This document shows, one piece after another, positions 18,058 to 26,826 of a stretch of DNA of 64,000 nucleotides; the first letter of the stretch is position 1, and each line of letters starts with the position of its first letter. The DNA is from Pedobacter chinensis. GTDB lineage: Bacteria; Bacteroidota; Bacteroidia; Sphingobacteriales; Sphingobacteriaceae. The position numbers and the translations under genes are program-made. The stretch covers positions 310,001 to 374,000 of the forward strand of contig NZ_QPKV01000006.1 in assembly GCF_003339865.1 (NCBI RefSeq). Reading direction: 5' to 3'. The notes beneath the pieces were generated by a model. That model was given only the letters and a program-made list of their open reading frames with translations. It was not told the DNA's origin and did not search any database.

Positions 18058-18933
18058 TTAAAAGCTGTTTTTAATGCTGTTGCTTAGTGTTTTCGGACTC
18101 CAGTAACCACTTGCAATAATTCTGCGAATGGTAAACAACGGATCTTTTTCATCGCGTTTGGTTGATAATTGATAAGCCATTCTGAAACCACGTTTTTTCA
18201 ACTCCGGAATTCCTTCCGCATTCCATAAACCAAAAGGATAAGCAAATTCTGTGATTTTTTTTCCGGTAATTTCTTCCAGTTTTTTGGTTGGTTTATCCAA
18301 TTGCTCTTCCCAATCTTTACCCGCGTATTTTTTAAAGTTTTTATGATCGTAAGTATGCGAACCGATGATGTTTCCTTCATCAGAAAGTTGTTTAATCTGC
18401 TCTTTGGTCATATAATCAACAAACTTTCCTTTTCTGCCTATAGAAACCGTCATGATGAAATAAACTGCCTTGAAACCTAATTTATCCAATGTTGGACGAA
18501 CTATGGTGAATTGATCCATATCGGTATCATCAAAAGTTAACATGATGGGCTTACTTGGCAATGCTGCACCGGTATTTAAGTAAGCATAAAGCTGATCAGG
18601 TAAAATAGTGTGATAGCCACTATCGGCTAACATTTTCATCTGATCTTTAAAATTCTGAATTTCAACAATATAATCTTTGCCTACTTTACCATCAGTGGGT
18701 TTCCAGTTACGTACCTGATGGTAACAAAGGATAGGCACTTGTTTTCTGGCTAAAATTGTTTTTGCATCAGCAACCTTAATTTTAGAAACATCAACAGGAT
18801 CTCCTGTGTGTTCGTTTTCTTTGGTTTGTTCTGTAGAATCTGTTGAAACAGAACTTTCTGCTTTGGAGTTAGATTGACAGCTGGTAAATAGTATGATCCC
18901 TGCCGTTATAATGGTAAGTAATTTGTATTTCAT
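18058..18933 (-). CDS. polysaccharide deacetylase lipoprotein (copy 2)
   Basis: NodB-homology deacetylase (291 aa), tandem paralogue of the gene at 17023-17904. Lipobox LFTSC (C19). Metal motifs LTFDDTD and GSHTYDHKNF are intact. The region after the lipobox is Ser/Glu-rich and poorly conserved between the copies, whereas the catalytic domain is highly similar, as expected after an old tandem duplication. It acts in the periplasm or at the surface on acetylated sugars. The spacer between the copies contains a small hairpin (TTCCCACATTTGCGGGAA). Confidence 0.92.
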   Translation of the reverse strand: MKYKLLTIITAGIILFTSCQSNSKAESSVSTDSTEQTKENEHTGDPVDVSKIKVADAKTILARKQVPILCYHQVRNWKPTDGKVGKDYIVEIQNFKDQMKMLADSGYHTILPDQLYAYLNTGAALPSKPIMLTFDDTDMDQFTIVRPTLDKLGFKAVYFIMTVSIGRKGKFVDYMTKEQIKQLSDEGNIIGSHTYDHKNFKKYAGKDWEEQLDKPTKKLEEITGKKITEFAYPFGLWNAEGIPELKKRGFRMAYQLSTKRDEKDPLFTIRRIIASGYWSPKTLSNSIKNSF

Positions 18934-19108
18934 GTTATAATATTCTAATTACAAAACTATAAAATCTGTTAACTAATCAGATAGCGAATGCACTTGTGTT
19001 GATAAATATTTGCTTTTTTGAAAACGAGCCAAACTAACCGTTTTATTACAATTTTGAAGAGATATAATCAGCTATAATTAAATAATTTAGCGCCTCAAAC
19101 AAATTTTA

Positions 19109-21616
19109 ATGAATAAACTTTATAAACTCGTTCTTTGTGCACCGTTTTTATGCCTAACTGTAGCGGCACAAAACAAAACATTTACATTAACCGAAAACAT
19201 TCAGTCACAACCCAAGGCAAATTATCAGCTTGCCGCACGTTTTTCGCCAAATAAACTGAAGAAAATGGTGTATTCTACATCGGTAGATCCTCATTGGTTA
19301 AAATTAAGTAATCGTTTCTGGTACACTTTCGAAAATCCGAAAGGCAAATTCTGGTATTTGGTAGATCCCGTTGCTAAAACCAAGAAATTGATGTTTGATA
19401 ATTCAAAAATGGCTGCAGATATTACTTTGGCCATTCGAGATCCATTTGATGCAGAGCATTTACCCATTGAAAATTTAAAATTTGCTGCCGATGAAAAAAG
19501 TATTTCTTTCGAGATTAAAAGTTCCATCGATGAATTGAAGCAAGATCGCAAGGATAAAAAAGCGGCAGATTCAATGCAGAAAAAAATCTTTTCGTTTAAA
19601 TATGAACTGGCTACGGCGAAACTGACTGAAATTCCTAATTTCAGTAAGCCAAAACCTAAACCAAGCTGGGGTTCGGTAGCACCAGATTCATCTGCAATTG
19701 TTTTTTCACGTAATTACAATCTGTATTGGATGGATAAAGAAAATTACAAAAAGGCCGTTAAAAATGAAGATGACAGCACTATTGTAGAGCATCAGTTAAC
19801 TAAAGATGGTGTAAAATTCTATTCTTATGGAAGCAATGGAGATGGCGAAAACAATGTTGAAAATGAAAAGAACAACAAGAAGCGCAGAGGCGCTTATGTG
19901 CTTTGGTCGCCAAATTCGAGGTATTTTGTTTTAAACAGAACCGATGCCCGTAAGGTTAAAGATTTGTGGGTAATCAACAGTGTAACTCCTGGTCGCCCAA
20001 CGCTGGAAACTTATAAATACCAGATGCCAGGGGAGGAAGAAGCACCTCAGGATGAAGTTTTACTTTTCGATTTTCCGGCAAAATCTTATAAAAAACTGAA
20101 TGTTTCGGCCTTTAAAGATCAAAGTGTTTCGGTTTGGAGTAAACCTGTTTTAAATAAAGACAGGGATAATGAATTCCGGCCTTCCATCTGGCTTGGGGAT
20201 GATACCAAATTCTATTTTTCACGCACCAGCCGCGATTTGAAACGCATAGATATTTGTACCGTTGATATTAATACAAATGCCATTAAACCATTGATTGATG
20301 AACGATTTAATTCTTATGTTGAAGTAAATCGTCCGGGCTTAGTGAACAATGGAAATGAATTAATTCATTGGAGTGAGCGCGATGGTTGGGCACATTTTTA
20401 CCTTTTTGATGGAAACGGGAAGCTTAAAAATCAAATCACAAAAGGTGCTTTCCACTGTGAAAGCATTGTTAATATTGATGAGAAAAACCGTGTACTATAT
20501 TTTACTGCCAATGGGAGAGAAGCTAAAGAAGATCCATATTATCTGCATTTGTACAGCATTAATTTCGATGGTTCAAACCTGAAATTATTAAATGCCGGAG
20601 ATTTTGATCATGCTGCGAACATGAACGACAACAATACCTTTTTTGTTGATAATTATTCGAGGGTAAATACGGCCCCTAAATCTACTTTGTATGATAAAAA
20701 TGGCAGAAAAGTGATGGAGCTGGAATCTACTGATCTTTCTTTATTAATGGCTGCAGGTTACAAATTTCCAGAGCCGTTTAAAGTAAAAGCTGATGATGGA
20801 ATTACGGATTTATATGGTGTAATGTACAAGCCCTTTGATTTCGATCCGAATAAAAAATATCCCATCATCGAGTATGTTTATCCTGGTCCGCAAACAGAGG
20901 CAGTAAATAAAGCCTTTAGCAAAAGTATGGATCGTACGGAACGTTTGGCACAATTCGGCTATATTGTTATTACAGTAGGCAATCGCGGTGGGAACCCATC
21001 ACGATCTAAATGGTACCATACTTACGGTTACGGTAATCTTCGCGATTATGGTTTAGCAGATAAGAAAACAGCTATTGAACAGTTGGCTGCAAAATATTCG
21101 TTTATTGATGATAACAAAGTGGGTATTACCGGCCACTCCGGAGGTGGTTTTATGTCAACTGCTGCCATGTTGGTTTATCCAAATTTCTTTAAGGCAGCAG
21201 TGTCTAATGCTGGTAATCACGATAACAGCATTTACAATCGTTGGTGGAGTGAAAAGCATCATGGAGTTAAAGAAGTAATTTCATTAAAAGGAGATACGTC
21301 ATTCAAATATAGCATTGATAAAAACCCTGATTTGGCAAAGAACTTAAAAGGTCATTTATTGTTAATGCATGGCGATGTGGATAACAATGTTCACCCAGCC
21401 AATTCCATTCGTGTAGCAAATGCTTTAATGAAGGCCGGAAAACGTTTCGATTTCTTAATTATTCCTGGCCAGCGCCATGGTTTTGGCGATATGACTGAAT
21501 ATGCTTTCTGGAAATTAGCCGATCACTTTAATAAATATTTAATAGGCGATTTTTCTGATCCTGCTGAAGTGGATTTGATTGAAATGGACAGAGATATAGA
21601 ACAAACCGGAAAGTAG
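19109..21616 (+). CDS. S9 family peptidase (dipeptidyl peptidase IV-like)
   Basis: Exported serine peptidase (835 aa). A signal peptide is seen (LYKLVLCAPFLCLTVAAQ). Residues about 30-560 form a beta-propeller region with Trp-rich blades; the rest is an alpha/beta-hydrolase. The catalytic triad is visible: S677 in GHSGGG, D756 in HGDVDNNVHP, H790 in GQRHGF. The YxYPGPQ block before the catalytic domain is typical of the DPP-IV branch, which releases X-Pro dipeptides from peptide N-termini in the periplasm. Full length. It is a single-gene unit followed by the repeat-rich gap. Confidence 0.93.
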   Translation: MNKLYKLVLCAPFLCLTVAAQNKTFTLTENIQSQPKANYQLAARFSPNKLKKMVYSTSVDPHWLKLSNRFWYTFENPKGKFWYLVDPVAKTKKLMFDNSKMAADITLAIRDPFDAEHLPIENLKFAADEKSISFEIKSSIDELKQDRKDKKAADSMQKKIFSFKYELATAKLTEIPNFSKPKPKPSWGSVAPDSSAIVFSRNYNLYWMDKENYKKAVKNEDDSTIVEHQLTKDGVKFYSYGSNGDGENNVENEKNNKKRRGAYVLWSPNSRYFVLNRTDARKVKDLWVINSVTPGRPTLETYKYQMPGEEEAPQDEVLLFDFPAKSYKKLNVSAFKDQSVSVWSKPVLNKDRDNEFRPSIWLGDDTKFYFSRTSRDLKRIDICTVDINTNAIKPLIDERFNSYVEVNRPGLVNNGNELIHWSERDGWAHFYLFDGNGKLKNQITKGAFHCESIVNIDEKNRVLYFTANGREAKEDPYYLHLYSINFDGSNLKLLNAGDFDHAANMNDNNTFFVDNYSRVNTAPKSTLYDKNGRKVMELESTDLSLLMAAGYKFPEPFKVKADDGITDLYGVMYKPFDFDPNKKYPIIEYVYPGPQTEAVNKAFSKSMDRTERLAQFGYIVITVGNRGGNPSRSKWYHTYGYGNLRDYGLADKKTAIEQLAAKYSFIDDNKVGITGHSGGGFMSTAAMLVYPNFFKAAVSNAGNHDNSIYNRWWSEKHHGVKEVISLKGDTSFKYSIDKNPDLAKNLKGHLLLMHGDVDNNVHPANSIRVANALMKAGKRFDFLIIPGQRHGFGDMTEYAFWKLADHFNKYLIGDFSDPAEVDLIEMDRDIEQTGK

Positions 21617-21792
21617 GCTTTCTATTACCTTTATTCCAGAATTTTATAAATGGCCTGTATTTGTACGGGCCATTTTATTTAAATAAGATCGTCAATGATG
21701 AATGTGTTAGTGGGTGCAAGTAAAGGGAGTTCAAGGGTTCTTACATCTTGCCGTCATTGCTGAGGAACCTATTTTACCAATGATTTTTGGAG

Positions 21793-22088
21793 CTTCCTCG
21801 CCGCCGGAAGGGCTCCTACCTTTTTCTTGATAAAAAGGTAGCCAAAAATCAAGGCTTGGAACTGATGTCGGCTATGCTCGCCGAAACTTTAATGGCAACA
21901 GCGGATGATGTCCGATGAAGGATCGGACTGACCGCTGTTTTGTGCCTGCAAATTCGAACGAGTTTGCATAAGTTTCAACGGCCTATCCTTCCATCATTTC
22001 TTATGCCGGAGAACAGGGCGCAGAACCAGGCATCTTTTATAGGTTCATCTATAAGTCGTCATTGCGAGAAGGAACGACGAAGCAATCT
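21793..22088 (+). repeat. 296-bp direct repeat, copy A
   Basis: Nearly identical (only a few substitutions by eye) to 22112-22407, offset exactly 319 bp. It starts with CTTCCTCGCCGCCGGAAGGG, contains the hairpin CCTACCTTTTT...AAAAAGGTAG, and ends with a REP-like CGTCATTGCGA...GAAGCAATCT segment. No protein-like frame. Confidence 0.85.
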
Positions 22089-22111
22089 AATTTTGCAAAT
22101 GACTTTTTGAA

Positions 22112-22407
22112 CTTCCTCGCCGCCGGAAGGGCTCCTACCTTTTTCTTGATAAAAAGGTAGCCAAAAATCAAGGCTTGGAACTGATGTCGGCTATGCTCGC
22201 CGAAACTTTAATGGCAACAGCGGATGATGTCCGATGAAGGATCGGACTGACCGCTGTTTTGTGCCTGCAAATCCGAACGAAGTTGCACAAGTTTCAACGG
22301 CCTATCCTTCCATCATTTCCTATGCCGGAGAACAGGGCGCAGAACCAGGCATCTCTTATAGGTTCATCTATAAGTCGTCATTGCGAGAAGAAATGACGAA
22401 GCAATCT
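22112..22407 (+). repeat. 296-bp direct repeat, copy B
   Basis: Second copy of 21793-22088. Its end runs into another REP-like hairpin (22378-22500, TCGTCATTGCGAGAAG ... TTCGCAATGACGAG). Short frames across 22234-22524 exist only because of the repeat and are not credible genes. Confidence 0.85.
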
Positions 22408-22713
22408 ATTTTGCAATTGTTAATTCCCTTTAATTTCTTAGTTAGAAAGATTGCTTCACGCCACCTCGCATATCCTTTTCTTCAGTTCGCAATGACGAGT
22501 GTTTCAACAATTTTTCATCAGTGAACAGCATGCGAAAAACCAAAATCAATAAGTTCTTTTACGAGTCCTTTCCCTTCAAGGGGAAAGGTGCCGATAGGCG
22601 GATAGGGGGTACTGATGCGCTACGAGGAAAATTTCCCCTCCTTGTTTTAAGGAGGGGGTATGAAGGATGGCAGTGCGTTGGCCGGGGTGGTTTTGTTTTG
22701 TGTTTTCCCATTA

Positions 22714-22930
22714 TCGTCATTGCGAGGAGGTACGACGAAGCAACCTATTTACCATTGTAATCCCAATTGCAGTATTGGAAAGATTGCTTCACTCCGGCGC
22801 ACATATCTTTTCTCAGTTCGCAATGACGGTAGTCTCAACAAAGTTTATCTAAAACTTTAATGGCATACAAATTCGAATGGTGTTGCATAAGCTTCAACGG
22901 CCTCCTATTCTTTCATTATTTCCTATGCCG
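22714..22930 (-). repeat. about 215-bp dispersed element, inverted relative to 10541-10760
   Basis: Reverse complement of 10541-10760 with roughly 90 percent identity by eye. It begins CGTCATTGCGAGGAGG and ends CCTATGCCGG. The part from AACTTTAATGGCA to CCTATGCCGG is also shared with the 296-bp direct repeats, so the families are mosaics. A GC-rich segment just upstream (22560-22670, CCCTTCAAGGGGAAAGG, CCCCTCCTTGTTTTAAGGAGGGG) forms its own hairpins. Confidence 0.75.
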
Positions 22931-22981
22931 GAGAGTGCGTAACGGGAACTTTGTTAACACAAGGTGCGTATTATACTTGTT

Positions 22982-23116
22982 TTATTGTTCAGCGTGTAAC
23001 CCGACTTTGTTGCCTTCTGTATCAATGATTATCGCAATAAATCCCGCCGGGATTGAAAATTTTGGGGCAATGATTTTTCCGCCTGCTGGTTCTACCTTGT
23101 CAAGAACGGTCTGAGT
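22982..23116 (-). pseudogene. C-terminal remnant of a VOC (glyoxalase/bleomycin-resistance) protein
   Basis: The minus strand encodes about 43 residues ending in a stop: VLDKVEPAGGKIIAPKFSIP, then GFIAIIIDTEGNKVGLHAEQ. This is the typical last beta-alpha-beta unit of vicinal-oxygen-chelate proteins, whose C-terminus is usually DxEGNxxGLHS/E. An in-frame stop lies just upstream (about 23120) and no start or N-terminal half is present, so it is a decayed fragment. It borders the repeat cluster on its left, and such small VOC genes commonly travel with DUF1801/DUF2200-type genes like those that follow. Confidence 0.75.
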
Positions 23117-23214
23117 TTAGTGGAAATAGAAGTACAAAAGTCGATTTATTATTAAGTTTAACGTTGGTTCCAGGCATCGGGCTTGCAGTCAACCAAAGGT
23201 TGTTATTGCTGTTC

Positions 23215-23814
23215 TTATTTTGTCCAACCAACATTTTTTTTCCATTCTTCAATCTCCCGTTTTCTTTTTTCAAAATCTACAGGTAGTGATTGATTTTCAT
23301 TTTGGGCCTGTCTTCTTATAATTTCTGTCTGTTCTTCAAGAGTGTTAAGTCTGATGGATTTTCTTCTTTCATTTACTTTGGTTAGGTTATCAAAAGGATT
23401 TGGACTCAACTCTCCTTTTTCGTTCCAATCAAATTGAGTTCCATAAAGCTGGGGTTTCCCTTCAAATACGGCTATTCTGTCAATAAGGTAAGCTAAATTT
23501 TTTGGGTCTGCTTTATTTTCATTAACAGCAGTTTCCAATAATTCAACACACTTTTTCATGAATCGGGGTTGTTCGATTGAATGTTGTATTATCAACCAGG
23601 CTGCTTCGCTGGCTTCTTTTCCTACTTTGTCTATTGTTGGATAACCGATTGTATCAATCAGGTCGTTTAAGGTCTTGGCATTTCTGTTATGCAACTTCTT
23701 CATCTCCTCATTATACCCTTCGCCAAGTTGTCCGTTTTGGATAAGTTTCTCCCTAAATTCTAAGTCTGCTCTTTTTAGGGCAATTATTTTTTCTGCAATG
23801 CTTTTATAGCCCAT
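23215..23814 (-). CDS. DUF6624-type protein
   Basis: Soluble protein of 199 aa without signal peptide. The centre has the pattern of DUF6624 proteins: AWLIIQHSIEQPRFMKKCVELL, then NLAYLIDRIAVFEGKPQLYGTQFDW. The C-terminal 40 residues are highly charged and helical (EIIRRQAQNENQ through REIEEWKKN). The function of the family is unknown. It is on the same strand as the DUF1801, DUF2200, DUF4287/DUF5655, arr and MarR genes, separated by 157 bp from the first of these. Start at 23814 gives the full domain. Confidence 0.7.
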   Translation of the reverse strand: MGYKSIAEKIIALKRADLEFREKLIQNGQLGEGYNEEMKKLHNRNAKTLNDLIDTIGYPTIDKVGKEASEAAWLIIQHSIEQPRFMKKCVELLETAVNENKADPKNLAYLIDRIAVFEGKPQLYGTQFDWNEKGELSPNPFDNLTKVNERRKSIRLNTLEEQTEIIRRQAQNENQSLPVDFEKRKREIEEWKKNVGWTK

Positions 23815-23971
23815 TTCTGATGTTCTTTTATTCTTGCATATCGTGTTTCGAAAAGAATCTAATAACCTTGTTTGTTGACAATAATTCTTCTGGAAATAAG
23901 GTGTGAAATTATAGCCAATTGAGTAAGCTAAAAGTCATTTAAAAACACTTTCCCTGTTGTCAATGTGTTCG

Positions 23972-24409
23972 TTATTTTACTCTGCAAGAACATTCGTGAT
24001 GCTCGCTAATGTATTTAATTGATTCTATGCAGAGTTCCTGTAAGGTTGAGAGGTTGATGTCAGAAAGCTTTTTAACGTAGATGCAGGCTTTGCCCATTTT
24101 GAATTTACCGAGGTCGGTTATCAATAATTTACTTCTTTCTGTTTCAGAATAAACGTAGAGTGAAAACGCTGCCTTTCTTGGGGAAAAACCAATAATTGGT
24201 GCATCGCCTTCATGACCACTTGCGTATTTGTAATGATAGTTACCAAATCCTATAATGGTTGGTCCCCACATTTCGGGTTCAAAACCTGACCATTGCTGCA
24301 TTAGTTCTATCAAGCGAAAACTGTCAGCTTTCTTTTGTTCGTTGTCAACATATGAATTTATAAAATCCAGTACGTCTACCCCTGTGTAAGTTGTCTTGGT
24401 TTTTGCCAT
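23972..24409 (-). CDS. DUF1801 (YdhG-like) protein
   Basis: Small soluble protein (145 aa). Matches the DUF1801 layout: DVLDFINSYVDNEQKKADSF, LIELMQQWSGFEPEMWGPTIIGFGNYHYKYASGHEGDAPIIGFSPRKAAFSLYV, and a C-terminal tail with several Cys/His (HHECSC). The family has a frataxin-like/YdhG fold and its function is unsettled. It ends a run of small genes on this strand; the DUF2200 gene starts 14 bp before its start codon, so these two are probably one transcript. Confidence 0.8.
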   Translation of the reverse strand: MAKTKTTYTGVDVLDFINSYVDNEQKKADSFRLIELMQQWSGFEPEMWGPTIIGFGNYHYKYASGHEGDAPIIGFSPRKAAFSLYVYSETERSKLLITDLGKFKMGKACIYVKKLSDINLSTLQELCIESIKYISEHHECSCRVK

Positions 24410-24423
24410 AATTCCAATTTTGA

Positions 24424-24783
24424 TTACTGTCTTAAAATTTTTTCCATTTTTTTGCCTTTTGCCAATTCATCCACCAACTTGTCTAAATAGCGAACATTTC
24501 GTATTAAAGGGTCTTCAATTTCTTCTACACGATAACCGCAAATTACCCCAGTAATTTTTGAAACATTCGGATTGATTTGAGGTGCCTGGGCAAAAAAAGT
24601 TTCAAAATTGGTTTTGTTGTCAATGTGTTGTTGCAGTGTTTGTTTGTTATATCCGGTCAGCCAAAATATAATTTCATCCAATTCTGCTTTTGTGCGAGCT
24701 TTTTTCTCCGCTTTTTGAATGTAATGCGGATAAACACCTGCAAAAGACATTTTGTAAATTCTTTCGTGGTTTTTATTGTTCAT
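24424..24783 (-). CDS. DUF2200 protein
   Basis: 119-aa soluble protein with the conserved DUF2200 features: an N-terminal [29 protein letters not shown] block, IIFWLTGYN, and [42 protein letters not shown]. Function unknown; Escherichia and Bacteroidota homologues are single-domain. It precedes the DUF1801 gene by 14 bp and follows the DUF4287/DUF5655 gene by 52 bp, all on the minus strand. Confidence 0.82.
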   Translation of the reverse strand: MNNKNHERIYKMSFAGVYPHYIQKAEKKARTKAELDEIIFWLTGYNKQTLQQHIDNKTNFETFFAQAPQINPNVSKITGVICGYRVEEIEDPLIRNVRYLDKLVDELAKGKKMEKILRQ

Positions 24784-24835
24784 CTTAATTTATGTTTTAA
24801 TTTTTTAAAATTAAGGCAGTCCTTTTATGGTCGTA

Positions 24836-25387
24836 TTACCCTGCATTGTCATAAGCCGTTTTTATCCATCCAATTATTTCGTTGTCTATGTCTTTTATAT
24901 CTGCAAGGCTGATTTTGTGCGAGCACATGGCATTTGGTTTTTCGGCTTCCAATTTATCTTTAGGTTCTTGTCCTTTTAGGTTAATGCCGATTTCAAAACG
25001 GGTTTTTGTTGCAGGATTTAAGATTGCAAACTGTTTTTTACGCCTTAAACTTACATAAGTGTTTTTGGGTGCTATTTCAATGTCGTTTCCGAAATCCTGT
25101 ATCTCGGAAATAAGCTTGTCATAAATAGGTTTGAAATGTTCTTTGCCCTGATATTGTTTCGTTATCAGGTCGTCCTGATTTTCTGCTGAATCTGCATCGG
25201 AGCCTTTTGCTTTTAGGGCTATCAGGTTAGCAAAACCGTGTGTCAGTCCGTGCGTATCTTTGAGAAATTTCATGATTTCCCCATGCTTTGCAAAATTTTC
25301 TTTCTTTACAATTTCAATCCATTGCTCTAATGTTTTACCTGTGTTCTTTTGCAGGTTGTCTATCATTGTTTGTGTTGCTTTGTCCAT
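24836..25387 (-). CDS. DUF4287/DUF5655 two-domain protein
   Basis: 183-aa soluble protein. The N-terminal half (MDKATQTMIDNLQKNTGKTL, EQWIEIVKKENFAKHGEIMKF, THGLTHGFANLIAL) matches DUF4287. The second half (YDKLISEIQDFGNDIEIAPKNTYVSLRRKKQFAILNPATKTRFEIGINLKG) matches DUF5655, a domain related to DNA/RNA-binding transport-like modules of unknown role. The fusion is common in actinobacteria and Bacteroidota. It heads the small-gene run, 286 bp after arr; that spacer (25388-25673) holds nothing recognisable. Confidence 0.8.
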   Translation of the reverse strand: MDKATQTMIDNLQKNTGKTLEQWIEIVKKENFAKHGEIMKFLKDTHGLTHGFANLIALKAKGSDADSAENQDDLITKQYQGKEHFKPIYDKLISEIQDFGNDIEIAPKNTYVSLRRKKQFAILNPATKTRFEIGINLKGQEPKDKLEAEKPNAMCSHKISLADIKDIDNEIIGWIKTAYDNAG

Positions 25388-25673
25388 ATTTCAATATGAT
25401 TTTAGCGGATTTTTGTTTATTGCTCTGATGACTCATGATAAAGCGTTATTGCAACAGAGCTAAAGAATTTTGTTTTTAAGCTTTTAAGAATGGTTTTATT
25501 GATTATGTTAAATAAGGGGCAAACCGTCCATTATTTTATAACCATAATCTTCGTATCTTCTTTTTTCTACTAATTTAAAAAATTAACGTGATTATTGGAT
25601 ATGGCAATTGAACAAACTTATCGCTATTTAAATCGTTAATGTTCTTTTTTATTTAAAATTTATACCTGTTTTC

Positions 25674-26117
25674 TTAATCTAAAATAACGTTCAAGCCTTG
25701 TTCTTTAAGTTTTTCCAGTCCTTTTTTTATTGCCTTAATTTGTTCGGGTGAGCGTCCCTGCCAAATGGTTACTTCTCCAACTACTTTAAACGGGTGTTCT
25801 GAACGGTAGGACATGGTTGGATTACCAGGGAATTTTTTATCCGTTACATTTGGATCATCTTCTATGTCGCCGGTTGCTTCTACCAAATAAATTCTTTGCC
25901 GTCCAACGCCAGAAGCAAGTTCTGCTCCCAAAACAGCCGCATTTAACGTAGATGTTACATAAACGTGCCTTAGTTTTCTGTCCTCATAGTTGGATTTAAA
26001 ACCTATCTGGACGAAGTCGCCAATTTTCAGATCTGCCTTTGTTCCGTGAAAATATGTTTGGACAAAAGGAGTTGGGATATGAGGCTTGGTTTTGTCTTCT
26101 GCATTAACTGTGTTCAT
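25674..26117 (-). CDS. arr: NAD(+)-rifampin ADP-ribosyltransferase
   Basis: Arr family enzyme (147 aa, normal family length) that transfers ADP-ribose from NAD to rifamycins and inactivates them. Seen: TYFHGTKADL (H24), HVYVTST (Y53), LASGVGRQRIYLVEATGDIEDDPN (acidic DDPN motif, residues 87-90), KKFPGNPTMSYRS and a C-terminal helix. These are the conserved NAD-binding and catalytic blocks of the family. It starts 13 bp after the MarR-type gene and is most likely in its operon. No integron or transposon hallmarks are adjacent, so it looks chromosomal and native. Confidence 0.95.
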   Translation of the reverse strand: MNTVNAEDKTKPHIPTPFVQTYFHGTKADLKIGDFVQIGFKSNYEDRKLRHVYVTSTLNAAVLGAELASGVGRQRIYLVEATGDIEDDPNVTDKKFPGNPTMSYRSEHPFKVVGEVTIWQGRSPEQIKAIKKGLEKLKEQGLNVILD

Positions 26118-26130
26118 CGAATTTCTGTGA

Positions 26131-26589
26131 TTATTTTTTGTTTATTTTTTCAATTTTACGGTTCATTATTTCTAAGGAATTTAGAAAGTATCTTTCTAAG
26201 ATTTTTAATTCCTGGATGGAGAATGATGCAAAAAGTTCATCCGTATTTTCCTGGAAATCTTTATAAAATGGAGTAATCAGTTTTATTATTTTCTCAACGT
26301 TAGGTACAATGATTATTTTTCTCCTGTCATTTTTGTCAGGCTGTCTTTTAACAAGGTTTTTGTCCTCAAATCTGTCTATTAAACCTGTAACTGCGCCTGT
26401 TGTTAAACCTGTGAGCACAGCAAGTTTACCTGCTGTCATTGGTCCTTTTTGGATTAAAAAACCCAGATATTTATGATCAGTGCCTGACATCCCAATTTCT
26501 CTACCAATGCTTTCATGCAATTGAATTGAGGTGTAGGCATACTGTTGGCTTAACTTTCTTAGTTTAAGTACATCTTCTTTATTATCCAT
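26131..26589 (-). CDS. MarR family transcriptional regulator
   Basis: Winged-helix dimeric repressor (152 aa). Helix-turn-helix region at about 55-80 (MTAGKLAVLTGLTTGAVTGLIDRFEDKNLVKRQ), followed by the wing DKNDRRKIIIV, and flanking dimerisation helices. MarR proteins release DNA on binding small aromatic ligands. The gene is followed at 13 bp by arr, and its promoter region has a palindrome that overlaps the -7 box, so autoregulation and control of arr are likely. Confidence 0.92.
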   Translation of the reverse strand: MDNKEDVLKLRKLSQQYAYTSIQLHESIGREIGMSGTDHKYLGFLIQKGPMTAGKLAVLTGLTTGAVTGLIDRFEDKNLVKRQPDKNDRRKIIIVPNVEKIIKLITPFYKDFQENTDELFASFSIQELKILERYFLNSLEIMNRKIEKINKK

Positions 26590-26606
26590 AAGTCTTACTT
26601 ATTAAA

Positions 26607-26625
26607 TATCTTAGTTACAAAGATA
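26607..26625 (-). promoter_or_regulatory. MarR-arr promoter with overlapping operator
   Basis: TATCTT-AGTTACA-AAGATA is a perfect inverted repeat with 6-bp arms. Its right arm overlaps the -7 box (CAAAGATA at 26618-26625, TATCTTTG on the minus strand), 29 nt upstream of the marR-like start. This is the expected arrangement for repressor autoregulation. Confidence 0.6.
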
Positions 26626-26826
26626 AAATAATTCTCCTGACAGTTTACAAAAACGTCAATTAAAAATCGGATGATTTTATGGGTCTGCTTTTACCTGCCG
26701 GCTTTGGAGTGGAGAAGTGTTTTATGATAACCATCAGCGTTTTTTGGCTTACTTAGTGCAGTTGCCCTCCAAATCCAATATTAAATCGGTAAAATTTTCT
26801 AAATTACCATCCAAAAACTTATCCCA

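Noticed and set aside
22234..22860. Open frames of 60-96 codons in the repeat cluster
   Set aside because: Made of duplicated REP-like sequence, low complexity, no homologous pattern.
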